64,000 nucleotides of DNA from Candidula unifasciata (lineage: Eukaryota; Mollusca; Gastropoda; Stylommatophora; Geomitridae): assembly GCA_905116865.2 (NCBI GenBank), contig CAJHNH020000210.1, positions 62,001-126,000 on the forward strand, written 5' to 3'. The notes under the pieces are model-generated. The model was not told the origin of the DNA and did not search any database. It saw only the letters and a list, made by a program, of their open reading frames with translations. Shown piece by piece: positions 54,925-64,000 of this stretch. The position numbers and the translations under genes are program-made. Each line of letters opens with the position of its first letter. Position 1 is the first letter of the stretch.

Positions 54925-55106
54925 GTGTATTTTTTTACAGACTAACCAGCACTCAATGTGTCATATGGTCAACACTGAGCCAGCCACCTTTTTTTTCCAG
55001 AACATGTTAGGTACTTACCTTTGGTTTCCCATTTGTAATACTCCGCCTGCGTATAAATTCAAACTGGACAAACAGGAAAGCATGCTACCCACTATGCTAC
55101 TGCAGG
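54925..55106 (-). repeat. SINE-1 copy, diverged
   Basis: The blocks are tacagactaaccagcactca, atatggtcaacactgag, ggtacttacctttgg and ctacccactatgctactgca. It is followed by a 16-bp poly-C and an A-run (55107-55134). Confidence 0.55.
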
Positions 55107-55137
55107 CCCCCCCCCCCCCCCCAAAAAAAAAAAGAAG

Positions 55138-55312
55138 CATTACTTTTCACTTTCACTTAGTCAATCTTCTTCTATTCTGAGGTGTAGAGGTTTGCCAGAG
55201 AGATCACCAGACTTCTCTATAAGAATTACTTTTCACTTTCACTTAGTCAATCTTCTTCTACTCTGGGGTGTAGAGGTTTGACAGAGAGACCATTAAACTT
55301 CTCTATCAGCAG
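55138..55312. repeat. 86-bp tandem duplication
   Basis: ttacttttcactttcactta and tagaggtttg occur twice, with starts at 55140 and 55226 and few differences. Confidence 0.88.
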
Positions 55313-55319
55313 TTTTCTT

Positions 55320-55763
55320 TTCGGTTTTGTTCCATTCCAGTCAGAGACTGCTGAATGTTGTCTTCCCAGTGAACCCTAGGTAATCCTGGAGATCTGGTTT
55401 CCTAATTCTCAGCCTCCGATATCTGCAATGGTAGCTGATTCTCTTCCATTCTGCAAACATGTCAAAACCATCGTAACTGTGACTGATCCACACATGTTTC
55501 TGAGGCGTGAATTTTAAGATCATGATGTAATTGTCTCTTTGTGAACTTTGTCCCTTCTTGTCACTTGGACCAACGTTTTTCAGATACCTCATTTCTGAGG
55601 CCAGAAGCTGACTTCTGTGAGCTGTTTTCATAGCTCCCGATGCATACCGGTAGGTCAGGCCTGACATATGAGTAGAGCAGATACAGCCATTTTCATCTCT
55701 TACCAATTTCTGCTGAGAAACTCTCACAACAATCAACATGATCTCATAATCTCCAAAAGCCAA
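55320..55763 (-). pseudogene. RTE-like RT C-terminal remnant
   Basis: The minus frame includes LLASEMRYLKNVGPSDKKGQ, which matches the L-x-x-x-E-M-R-x-L-R-r segment after RT, then degraded GHxxRM and R-G-R-P regions (YRRLRIRKPDLQDYLGFTGK). The 140-residue open frame ends just 19 bp short of the true exon at 55782, but it carries the transposon signature and is not part of the gene. Confidence 0.6.
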
Positions 55764-55781
55764 AGAAATCTTTAATCTGAC

Positions 55782-55884
55782 CTGTATAAGTCAACATTTC
55801 TTCCAGAACCTTCCACATCTCCTTCTGGCCGCCCTGGGCACGCTGTCTCCAGTCAGCCAGTTTTGCTGGATTTTTTCCTGCCAG
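55782..55884 (-). CDS. coding exon (phase 0/1) of the large gene
   Basis: The exon is 103 bp, with acceptor ...ctttgtttcag and donor gtcaga. It encodes LAGKNPAKLADWRQRAQGGQ followed by KEMWKVLEEMLTYT. It is basic and helical, between the two Cys-containing exons. The terminal G completes a Glu codon with the next exon. Confidence 0.78.
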
Positions 55885-56244
55885 CTGAAACAAAGATTAA
55901 CATTTTTTTTTTTTAATAACATCAACTGACAAAGCTAAGAACATAAAATAAGCAAATTCAAGATGTTAGTACATAAGAGGCGGATGAGGTAGACCAAAAT
56001 AAAAGCAAACAAGTGGAGTCACCAAGTGCTGAGATGAGTAGAGGTGGGTGATATCTGCAGCAATAAATTTCAAGGGTTCTGAATGCTGAAGAACTACAGG
56101 AAGATGATGAAAAAAAAAAGCAGAAGGAGAATAAGAAGTGTAGATGTAAAAACAACATTAATGAGCATTTAAAATGTAACAGATGCAAGTTAAAAAGAAA
56201 AATTTTACTATTACAGTTCATGTAGTAGTTAGTTGTGTATCCTT

Positions 56245-56455
56245 TTTAGGACGTTGCCTAAACAACCCGAGCAATTTTTGTGCTGTTGCATTTTTTCTAG
56301 ACAAATTTACATTCTGTACTTTGCCACTCCCTCCGAATGGTCAGCTCTCAGTACTATTGTCGAAACCAAATCGCTGTTGGGATGAAACTAGGCACCCTTG
56401 CATTACGAAGCATTGTTGGCAACGCCCAAGCCACAGGTGCCAACATTTATGCAGA
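56245..56455 (-). repeat. SINE-2 copy, inverted and diverged
   Basis: In reverse orientation it carries ttgcctaacaatgctt-type head remnants, ggtttcgacaatagt, gagtggcaaagtacaga and ttgtttaggcaacgtccta, matching the body of the 11603 copy. Confidence 0.55.
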
Positions 56456-56541
56456 ATGTAACAGATTTTAAAAAAAAATTTTATATTAATGTTCATCTAG
56501 AATGTAACATGAAAGTTGTTACTATTAATGTACATCTAAAA

Positions 56542-56722
56542 CAGAGCTTTCCAAACTGTTCATGTTGGTAACACACTTTTTTGGACGAACATAACTGCAA
56601 ATTCAGTGTAATAGCAAACCAGAGGCCTGCAACACCATATATCTGCAAATTATTTTTATTATTTGCGTTCATGCAACACCTTTACACTGCAGCCACCACA
56701 CTAATGTGTTTGGAAAGCTCTG
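56542..56722. mobile_element. hAT-type MITE
   Basis: Terminal inverted repeats CAGAGCTTTCCAAAC and GTTTGGAAAGCTCTG are perfect over 15 bp. The flanking 8-mers atctaaaa and gactagaa agree at 5 of 8 positions, consistent with an old hAT target duplication. 181 bp, non-coding. Confidence 0.72.
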
Positions 56723-56805
56723 GACTAGAATATAACAGAGGAAAGTAAAACCTGTTAATATTAAAATGAATCTAAAATTTAACACTAACGTGAACCCAGA
56801 ATGAA

Positions 56806-57046
56806 AGTAAAGTAAGTAAAGATCCCTTTTCACGCCTTTAGGAGCATCGGGCATATGAGAAAAGCACCAGTTTTTTTTACAGACCAATCAGCAATAGGTG
56901 GGTAATGTGGTCAGCATTACACCGGCCATCTTTACATCCCCCAGGACATCCATTCTGGTACCCATTTTAGGTTGGGTCAAACTGTGACACCCCATACCAC
57001 GATAAAAATCCATGCAGCCAGCAGTGGGTTTCGATCGCAGTATGTT
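56806..57046 (-). repeat. SINE-1 copy, variant subfamily
   Basis: It shares ccataccacgataaaaatcc and gtgggtttcgatcgcagta with the copy at 6168-6440, separating these two from the main subfamily, which has a T-run and cggctccgc instead. Confidence 0.72.
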
Positions 57047-57067
57047 GAAGAATGAAAGAAAAAAAAA

Positions 57068-57880
57068 TAAACTAAATAAATGTTACTGTTTATGTAAATC
57101 TGGAGAGAAAAAATGATTTCAAAACAATAAATGTTACTATTGATGTAAATCTGGAGAAAAAATGATTTCAAAACAATAAATGTTACTATTGATGTAAATC
57201 TGGAGAAAAAATGATTTTAAAACAATAAATGTTACTATTGATGTAAATCTGGAGAAAAAAAATGATTTCAAAACAATAAATGTTATCATTGATGTAAATC
57301 TGTAGAGAAAAAATGATTTCAAAACAATAAATGTTACTATTGATGTAAATCTGGAGAGAAAAAATGATTTCAAAACAATAAATGTTACTATTGATGTAAA
57401 TCTGGAGAGAAAAAATGATTTCAAAACAATAAATGTTACTATTGATGTAAATCTGGAGAGAAAAAAATGATTTCAAAACAATAAATGTTACTATTGATGT
57501 AAATCTGGAGAGAAAAAATGATTTCAAAACAATAAATGTTACTATTGATGTAAATCTGGAGAGAAAAAATGATTTCAAAACAATAAATGTTACTATTGAT
57601 GTAAATCTGGAGAGAAAAAATGATTTCAAAACAATAAATGTTATTATTGATGTAAATCTGGAGAGAAAAAATGATTTTAAAACATTAAATGTTACTATTT
57701 ATGTAAATCTGGAGAGAAAAAATGATTTCAAAACTGTAAATGTTATTATTGATGTAAATCTGCAGAGAAAAAATTATTTCAAAACAATAAATGTTACTAT
57801 TGATGTAAATCTGCAGAGAAAAAATGATTTCAAAACAATAAATGTTACTATTGATGTACCTCTAGATTACATCGAAGAAA
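57068..57880. repeat. about 50-bp minisatellite, about 16 copies
   Basis: The unit atgatttcaaaacaataaat plus gttactattgatgtaaatct and ggagagaaaaa varies between 49 and 51 bp through its A-run. Open minus frames crossing it are artefacts. Confidence 0.95.
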
Positions 57881-58134
57881 AGTAAAAACTGAAACTAAAT
57901 TTTACTTTTAATATGTGTCTACAATGTAACTTATGAAAATGGGAGACCCGAAAATGTGACAATTCAGTCAAGAGGGTATGAGTGCACATTTGCAGCCAAC
58001 ATTCAAAAAAGCACCTCTTTTAAGAATGGGAGATACAGTGTGAGAACTCCCGTCATAAATTACAATTCTCAAGTCAAGCAAAAGGTCAATGAAAATTACA
58101 ATAAATAATACACTTATTGGAAAAAAAATAGCAG

Positions 58135-58320
58135 AAAGCATGGTAACAAAAAGAAGGGGCAGGGCCGACCAACACTAAGATGGGCACAGGATAAAAGTGA
58201 CTCCTTCAGTATGAAAGCACAAGTGGCGGGAGAGCTGGCGAGAGACCGAGTTTTTTTTCAGGCAGACCGTGATGAGAGTGACATTCTGCAAAGGACCTGC
58301 TACATGACAATGATGAACAC
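58135..58320 (+). pseudogene. RTE-like retrotransposon 3' terminus
   Basis: It encodes KKGQGRPTLRWAQDKSDSFS, GELARDR and FFQADRDESDILQRTCYM, i.e. the R-G-R-P...W, A-x-D-R and terminal D-L-Q-x-T-C-Y segments. It is the sister of the fragment at 10445-10640. Confidence 0.7.
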
Positions 58321-58332
58321 ACTAATACGTAC

Positions 58333-58431
58333 CTTGACACAGTTCTTTTCACAGCATCTCATCTTAGAGAGATCATCCAGAGCCTGCAGACGGCCAAGAG
58401 CTGCCCTGCCTTTGGTCCTCTGTAGCCGAGG
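58333..58431 (-). CDS. coding exon (phase 0/0) with CCxxxC motif
   Basis: The exon is 99 bp, with acceptor ...tgtctacag and donor gtacgt. It encodes PRLQRTKGRAALGRLQALDD followed by LSKMRCCEKNCVK. The C-C-x-x-x-C cluster, with the Cys residues of exons 53768 and 61998, could form a zinc site. It joins both neighbours in phase 0. Confidence 0.78.
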
Positions 58432-58944
58432 CTGTAGACATAGTTTTTATGTGAATAAGCACTTCTAACATGATCATCAAATCAGAATTCATAAGTCTCT
58501 TTGGCTGGGGAGCACAGTTATAAAAACAGAAGTCACACATGTCATGATAGTTGCAACTAGTGCTGCTGTTGTTGTGTATGAGCGTTAATAAATTTGGTTT
58601 GATTCACAGTCACACTCTGCTGTATTTGGAAGAAAACACTATCCTATACATCAACACATTATCGTTGTGTAGCTCCTCCTTTGAAGAATACCCCCGTCCT
58701 CCCCCCTTTCAGCTTGCAGAGGAGATGAACGGCTAAGAACACTGGGCTCACATGGGGATGACCCAGATTGAAACTGTCGGCAAGGTTATGAAGTAATGGC
58801 AGTTTTTCTTAGGCAATCACAGCCTGTAAGAAAGACAAACTCCCTGCCACATGAATTTGTACCCCCAAGGTATCAATCGTGTCCCGCATCCATCGACAGT
58901 AAAACACCATTAACACAAATTCCAAGGGACCAAACAAATCAACA

Positions 58945-59315
58945 GGGAGGGGGCTGCGTGGTCTCGAGGCATGGTATCCGCCCTGATAAAGGCTAGGAGT
59001 TTTTCATGTGTACTTCTAGTAATTTCCCCCGGTCTCTGGGTAGTAAGATTTGGCGACCGTGTGTATTGTTGCTCAGGTCAACAACAAAAAACCTTGGCAG
59101 CTGGAAATCGAAAACAGTAGCCAAGCGGTGCTGCCCGTGCAAAATTAGCAGATAAAAATCTACCCAAAGTATTTCAGGATCCTCACCGGTGCTACAGAGT
59201 TCATGCACCACGCTGAGATTCTTCGGACTCAGACTTGAGCTAGAAGTCAAACGGAACACTTATGGGTTACTTGTGCCATGATGATGTTCCGTTGTTTAAA
59301 ACCAAACACTGCATG
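58945..59315 (+). repeat. SINE-3 copy
   Basis: The blocks ggtctcgaggcatggt, tctctgggtagtaagat, agctggaaatcgaaaacagt, aaaatctacccaaagtattt, accggtgctacagag, acttatgggttact and ttgtttaaaacc follow the 13495 copy in order. Its B-box is weaker. Confidence 0.75.
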
Positions 59316-59574
59316 TTTAAAAAAGTGTGTGCTAACTGGGGACGATACCCTTCCTTCTGGGACCAAAACTGTGTTCATGTTAACTGAGTGTTGATCTAAA
59401 CTCATTTAATACCAATGAACGCCCCATGTGTTTATCGGCAACTCTTAGCATCATGCGGTTTCTTTACTCCTTGCAGTGCATCCATGTGTTACATTCAACC
59501 ACATCTGTTCCATAATGTTATCTGAACCGCTTTAGACACAGACATCTAATGGTTTAAAGTTAAAACTGCATTGC

Positions 59575-59940
59575 TTACAATCAGCTTAATAGTATCGCAT
59601 TGAATGAGCTTAATTGCACTGCGTAGAATAGTTTAATTGCACTGCATTGAATGAGCTTAATTGCACTGCACAGAATGAGCTTAATCACACTGCGCAGTAT
59701 GATCATATTTGCACTGCGCAGAGTGAGCTTAACTGCACTGCACAGAATGAGCTTCGGATCACCCAACAAATGTTGTTTGGTCTATAAAATATAGACCTAG
59801 CCCTATATGCCCAATACGCCTCAAGGCGTGAAAAAAGGTCCTTATAGAATTAGCTTAACAGCACTGCATAAAATGAGCTAAACTGCATTGCACAGAATGA
59901 GCTTAATCGCATTGTATAGAATAAACTTAAGCAACATTGT
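59575..59940. repeat. degenerate 24-bp array split by a SINE-1 fragment
   Basis: The unit gagcttaattgcactgcaca followed by gaat occurs about 12 times. Between about 59768 and 59842 it is interrupted by the 3' part of SINE-1 in forward orientation (ggtctataaaatatagacct, agccctatatgcccaata, aaaaaaggtcctt). The array therefore pre-dates that insertion. Confidence 0.85.
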
Positions 59941-60174
59941 CTGGGACTGAACGAATTCAGTGAGTTCATGTTAACAAGGGTTTATGGTATATGCTGGTCA
60001 ACCTGTCTCTCTTTTTCCCAGAAACTACGCCTTTTATTACTGTCGTTGAAACTACTGATCAGTTTCAGATGACTAAAGTATTTCAGTTTTTGTTTTCCTC
60101 ATTGTGCTGTCTATCAGCGAGTTTATACCATTATTTTTTTTTTCAGTTAGCTGCATGTCCTTTAACCAACTGAC

Positions 60175-60322
60175 AACCATGATCACATGTTATGTGATCC
60201 GCCGATGTTTACACCTGGCTACCGTGATCGCATGTTATGCGATCCGCCGATGTTTACCCTTGGCTACCGCGATCACATGTTATGTGATCCGCCGATGTTT
60301 ACACCTGGCTACCGCGATCGCA
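60175..60322. repeat. 45-bp array with embedded palindrome, about 3.3 copies
   Basis: The unit accgcgatcacatgttatgt plus gatccgccgatgtttacacc and tggct contains gatcacatgttatgtgatc, an 8-bp inverted repeat around gtt, once per unit. Confidence 0.88.
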
Positions 60323-60973
60323 CCTCCTGCTATCATAACTTTGAATGCTCGCCACCATGCTGAAATTCCAACTTTTGCCATAAATGTAGCTGAAACCGTT
60401 AGTCCATTCATTTCTCTATGGTTGTTTAAGGAAAACAATTCGGTAGTACTTAAAGTAAATTTTGTAGACATTTTTTGCTGACCTCCCTATGTTGATGGCG
60501 CATAAATGAATATTTTGATAATGGCTGATTGTTAGGGTCGGCATGGTGGAAGAGTTTGGGGAATACTCCTGATACTATGGGATATTGTCTTGACTGTTTT
60601 AAATCGTAAAGTGAAACTGAAGATATTTCTGTACAGTTTAATGACTCTGACTTTGATAATTCTTACGAGATGCCATTAACAACTTTGTCAGAACTGGAAG
60701 ACGATATTTCACTTACAGCAGTAGCATGGCAGTAGGAATCGGTGTGTTATGTCACATTAGATCTGACAAACTATTTCCCATATGAGCTTTAGGTGTGTTT
60801 TGTTAGATCTGTTACGTATAGATTGTATCTATTACAGTGCTTCTGCTTAGAGTTTAGCAGAAAATTGTTTCGCAATGCAATCAACATTTACCGGGAATCC
60901 TGTTTCGCTATGCGCATTTTGGGAAGAGATCGTTCTTGTGGCTTTTTGAGTCATAAAATATCAAATCAAAATT

Positions 60974-61712
60974 GCATGAAACTCCCTGTGTGGGAAAACA
61001 AGAATAGACCCACTGCCTCCTTAACATGCATGAAACTCCCTGTGTGGGAAAACAACCATAGACCCACTGCCTCCTTAACATGCATGAAACTCCCTGTGTG
61101 GGAAAACAACCATAGACCCACTGCCTCCTTAACATGCATGGAACTCCCTGTGAGGGAAAACAACAATAGACCCACTGCCTCCTTAACATGCATGAAACTC
61201 CCTGTGTGGGAAAACAACAATAGACCCACTGCCTCCTTAACATGCATGAAACTCCCTGTGTGGGAAAACAACAATAGACCCACTGCCTCCTTAACATGCA
61301 TGAAACTCCCCGTGTGGGAAAACAACAATAGACCCACTGCCTTAACATGCATGAAACTCCCCGTGTGGGAAAACAACAATAGACCCACTGCCTCCTTAAC
61401 ATGCATGAAACTCCCTGTGTGGGAAAACAACAATAGACCCACTGCCTCCTTAACATGCATGAAACTCCCTGTGTGGGAAAACAACAATAGACCCACTGCC
61501 TCCTTAACATGCATGAAACTCCCTGTGTGGGAAAACAACAATAGACCCACTGCCTCCTTAACATGCATGAAACTCCCCGTGTGGGAAAACAACAATAGAC
61601 CCACTGCCTTCTTAACATGCATGAAACTCCCACTGACCCACTGCCTTCTTAACATGCATGAAACTCCCTGTGTGGGAAAACAACAATAGACCCACTGCCT
61701 CCTTAACATGCA
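60974..61712. repeat. 54-bp minisatellite, about 13 copies
   Basis: The unit tgcatgaaactccctgtgtg plus ggaaaacaacaatagaccca and ctgcctccttaaca has few differences. One unit lacks ctc (near 61340) and one is deleted internally (near 61630). Since 54 is divisible by 3, all three forward frames can stay open. The resulting 240-298 residue frames are not genes. Confidence 0.96.
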
Positions 61713-61724
61713 TGTCCTAGGAAT

Positions 61725-61870
61725 AGACAAATTTGGGGCTTCCTTCGAAGTCAGAGTGCATCTGCCTGAGTAGCAAGAAACTAACAGTCTGCACACCAAT
61801 AAGTCAGATCTGTAAAACTGATGTGCATGCAACACATAGTTTCTGGAACAAGGCTTAAGTACTGAGGTGG
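61725..61870 (+). repeat. non-LTR element 3' UTR fragment, inverted relative to others
   Basis: The reverse complement contains cttgttccaga, ttttacagatctgactta, agactgttagtttcttgc and gcagatgcactctgac, matching the copies at 12080, 46150 and 54330. Confidence 0.68.
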
Positions 61871-61997
61871 GAAAACAACCAGAATTTTCCGCCGGAGTTT
61901 ACAGCTGGTAAACGCAAGGAAGATTATATAATCTTAACATATATAAACTGTATAATCTCAAAATTGTATGCAAATGAAAATGTCAGATGTGCCATAC

Positions 61998-62162
61998 CTG
62001 ACTCCCAGATGATTTCTTGTGCAGGAAATTGTTGGAGTAGCATAACACTTTCTGACAGCCACGCTCACAGATGCCCAGCTCCTTCAGTTTGACTCTGTTC
62101 TCCAGAATAAACTTCTCTGACTCCTTCATGACGCTGACATTCTCATTCCGTGTTTGCTGGCT
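61998..62162 (-). CDS. most 5' coding exon found for the large gene
   Basis: It encodes QQTRNENVSVMKESEKFILE, NRVKLKELGICERGCQKVLC and YSNNFLHKKSSGSQ, ending at donor gtatgg in phase 0. The acceptor is either at 62163 (...gtgacaag, phase 0) or at 62170 (...ttctttaacgaag, adding two codons plus one base). The latter has the better pyrimidine tract. LGICERGC-x4-C supplies further Cys residues. No upstream start or first exon is visible to 64000, so the gene is probably 5'-incomplete here. Confidence 0.75.
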
Positions 62163-62199
62163 CTTGTCACTTCGTTAAAGAAAACAAAATGTTTTATCA

Positions 62200-62460
62200 G
62201 ATCCACTACATCCATTATCCAGGGACTAGCGTAACTTTTATTTATCTGAACCACGTTTCAAAAATACAACATTATCTATTTATCTAAACAATTCTACAGA
62301 AACTACCATAAATCAAATTATCATTTTCAGACAACCACATCTTCCATTTATCTGAACCATTTTGTAGAGACCACTTTTCAACTACACAGAAAAAAAAATT
62401 GCAAAATCAAAGTAAATGGGAAAAGTCCAAAATAAGTCGATATGTTTAAGTACTTGAGTA
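62200..62460. repeat. very degenerate 36-39 bp tandem repeat
   Basis: Recurrent catttatctgaaccatt and agactaccac-like motifs are spaced 35-40 bp, as in the better-preserved arrays at 62940-63190 and 63420-64000. Confidence 0.55.
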
Positions 62461-62639
62461 ATCTGATAGCAGCAGGTGGAGGATCTATAAGGAGAAGAGT
62501 TCTCAAAAGTTAAACAAAGCCAATCGTGATATACAGAAGCAAATCTTGGTCAGTTAGCCGATTAGTGAGACATTAGTTAGAAGCAGCAGAGATGTCGTTG
62601 TATATATGAATTGTAAGAACAACCTAGTCAGATAAAAAC

Positions 62640-62880
62640 AGTAACGAAGATGTCTTGAAAGAAATTAACACAGGAAGAGAACTGATTACCCACATCAGAA
62701 GGAGACAATCTACATTCCTTGATCACACTGTGAGAAGGAGAAACCTGGGAACACTTGATAGTGGGAAAATAGAGGGGGGGGGGGGAGAAGGCAGATGGAG
62801 ACCAAGAAAGAAGATGATGGACAGTTTGACATCATGGCATGGAAGATCATCTGTGTCAGAAGTGACTTATATACATGCAT
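62640..62880 (+). pseudogene. RTE-like RT C-terminal fragment
   Basis: It encodes LITHIRRRQSTFLDHTVRRR, NLGTLDSGKIEG and RWRPRKKMMDSLTSWHGRSS, matching R-R-x-x-F-L-G-H-x-x-R-r...L-x-x-G-k-I-x-G-x-R-x-R-G-R-x-R. A G-run replaces part of the basic segment. It is inserted in the degenerate 38-bp repeat region. Confidence 0.72.
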
Positions 62881-62939
62881 GGCCTGGACTATAAGAATAA
62901 GAAGACCATACCCTCTTTTTAACCGAACAAAGACTATGA

Positions 62940-63190
62940 TACTTCTCATTTATCCAGAGACTACCACATCTGACATTTACATGAAACATTATTACGGAAC
63001 TACCATATATGCCATTTATGTGAACCATGATCATGAGAACAACACATATTTCATTTATGTGAACCATGACTATGAGACCAACACATATTTCATTTATGTG
63101 AACCATGATTATGAGACCAACACATATTTCATTTATGTGAACCATGATTATGGGACTACCACATAAGCCACTTATGTGAACCCTTATTAT
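62940..63190. repeat. 39-bp tandem repeat, degenerate
   Basis: The unit acacatatttcatttatgtg plus aaccatgattatgagacca occurs about six times with increasing divergence outward. Confidence 0.85.
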
Positions 63191-63214
63191 GAGACAAATT
63201 ATACGAATTAATAA

Positions 63215-63415
63215 TGTCATCCAATTGTGGGGCGCAATTTTTCGGTATTTTGAAGCCCCACCCTGGCTTTTGCCGGGGGTCCCTAATGTAACCAAGCGGT
63301 TGAACAGGGTTTCTGGGACCTCTTCGCGGGTGATCCTCATCTGCATGGTGGCACTTTGTGTCATTGGGTGTTTATCGCTCTGTGTGATGTTTTGGTGGGG
63401 TAAAACTAACATACT
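63215..63415 (+). repeat. dispersed repeat D, copy 4, inserted in tandem array
   Basis: The blocks are ccaattgtggggcgcaattt, ccccaccctggcttttgccg, ggtgatcctcatctgcatgg, tggcactttgtgtcattggg and tttatcgctctgtg. Array units of the same type lie on both sides, so this copy inserted after the array formed and helps define its ends. Confidence 0.78.
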
Positions 63416-63419
63416 CATG

Positions 63420-64000
63420 AGACCCACACATCTGACATTTATGTGAACCATTATTATAAAACTACTATACCCATCATTTTTTCAGAAACTACCACATTTT
63501 AAATTTATGTGAAATATTATTATGAGATTAACTCATCTGACATTTATGCAAAACATTATTAAAAGACTAAGACATTTATATGAGCCCTAAACTACCAAAT
63601 CTCTCATTTATCTAGCCACTATTCAGAGCTACCAAATTTCCCATTTATTTAAATAATAAACAGAGAATAGAAAATCTTTTATTTACCTAACCATTATTCA
63701 GAGACTACCAAAGCACCCATTTATCTAAAAAAAAAAATTTCAGAGACTACCACATCTCCCATTTATCTTACCATTATTCAGAGACTACTACATCTCCCAT
63801 TCACCTAACCACTATTCAGAGACTACTACATCTCCCATTTATCTAAATATTATTCAAACTACCACATCTCCCATTTATCTTACCATTATTCAGAGACTAC
63901 TACATCTCTCATTTATCTAAATATTATTCAGAGACTACTAAATCTCCCATTTATCTAAATATTATTCAGAGACTACCACATCTCCCATTTATCTAAATAT
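63420..64000. repeat. about 38-bp tandem repeat running to the window end
   Basis: The unit attattcagagactaccaca followed by tctcccatttatctaaat recurs about 12 times, better conserved toward the right edge, and continues beyond the window. Confidence 0.88.

Larger units (their letters stand above)
53867..55781 (-). other. intron of the large gene, 1.9 kb
   Basis: It holds a non-LTR 3' UTR copy with poly-C, a tRNA-like SINE fragment, a SINE-1 copy, an 86-bp duplication and an RT C-terminal remnant, described separately. Confidence 0.65.
55885..58332 (-). other. intron of the large gene, 2.4 kb
   Basis: It contains an inverted SINE-2, a hAT MITE, a SINE-1, a 50-bp array and an RTE 3' end. 55900-56240 shows nothing recognisable except A/T runs. 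Confidence 0.65.
58432..61997 (-). other. intron of the large gene, 3.6 kb
   Basis: It holds SINE-3, three arrays (24, 45 and 54 bp), and a non-LTR 3' UTR copy. 60330-60970 shows no repeat. A short plus-strand frame there (about 60615-60735, with FNDSDFDNSYEMPLTTLSEL) looks coding-like but has no recognised homologue or splice context. Confidence 0.65.

Noticed and set aside
55341..55763. 140-residue frame as an extra exon of the large gene
   Set aside because: It has the right strand and sits next to a true exon, but it contains RT C-terminal signature sequence. The exon at 55782 already ends with a good donor in matching phase.
60793..61835. Open frames of 240-298 residues on both strands
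   Set aside because: They are produced by a 54-bp tandem repeat, whose length is divisible by three. There is no domain, splice or start context.

Overview
The window looks like animal nuclear DNA, most likely from a mollusc and plausibly a gastropod. It is AT-rich, intron-containing and dense in tRNA-derived SINEs, decayed non-LTR retrotransposons, hAT-type MITEs, minisatellites and homopolymer runs. There are no operons, Shine-Dalgarno sites or prokaryotic genes. The host assignment is an inference from repeat content; no species can be read from the sequence.

Layout. From 1 to about 32.1 kb I find no functional gene: this half is retroelement debris, SINEs, two large minisatellite arrays (31-bp unit at 14.1-16.5 kb; about 47-bp unit at 23.5-25.6 kb) and simple repeats. 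From 32.2 to at least 62.2 kb on the minus strand lies one large protein-coding gene. I can place seven consecutive coding exons whose splice phases all agree: about 62.16-61.998, 58.431-58.333, 55.884-55.782, 53.866-53.768, 50.489-50.335, 46.669-46.520 and a 12.5-kb terminal exon at 44.681-32.178. The 5' end is probably beyond the window. The visible part encodes about 4,420 residues. A short N-terminal Cys-rich, HTH-like module is followed by about 4,100 residues of Ser/Thr/Gln-rich, probably disordered sequence. That tail carries a Gln/Leu-rich repeat block, several SUMO-consensus sites, a SUMO-interaction-like motif, two PPxY motifs, a short coiled coil and five C-terminal R-x-R-N-x-S motifs. 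I do not recognise the family.

The introns and flanks hold many tandem arrays. Several sit inside identifiable transposons: a 33-bp array in a SPIN-like hAT element with a perfect 8-bp target duplication, a 41-bp and a 22-bp array in related RNase-H retroelement remnants, and a 38-bp array in a SINE. Transposon-seeded birth of minisatellites is the clearest genome-scale pattern here. Most short ORFs elsewhere are translations of these repeats and are not genes.
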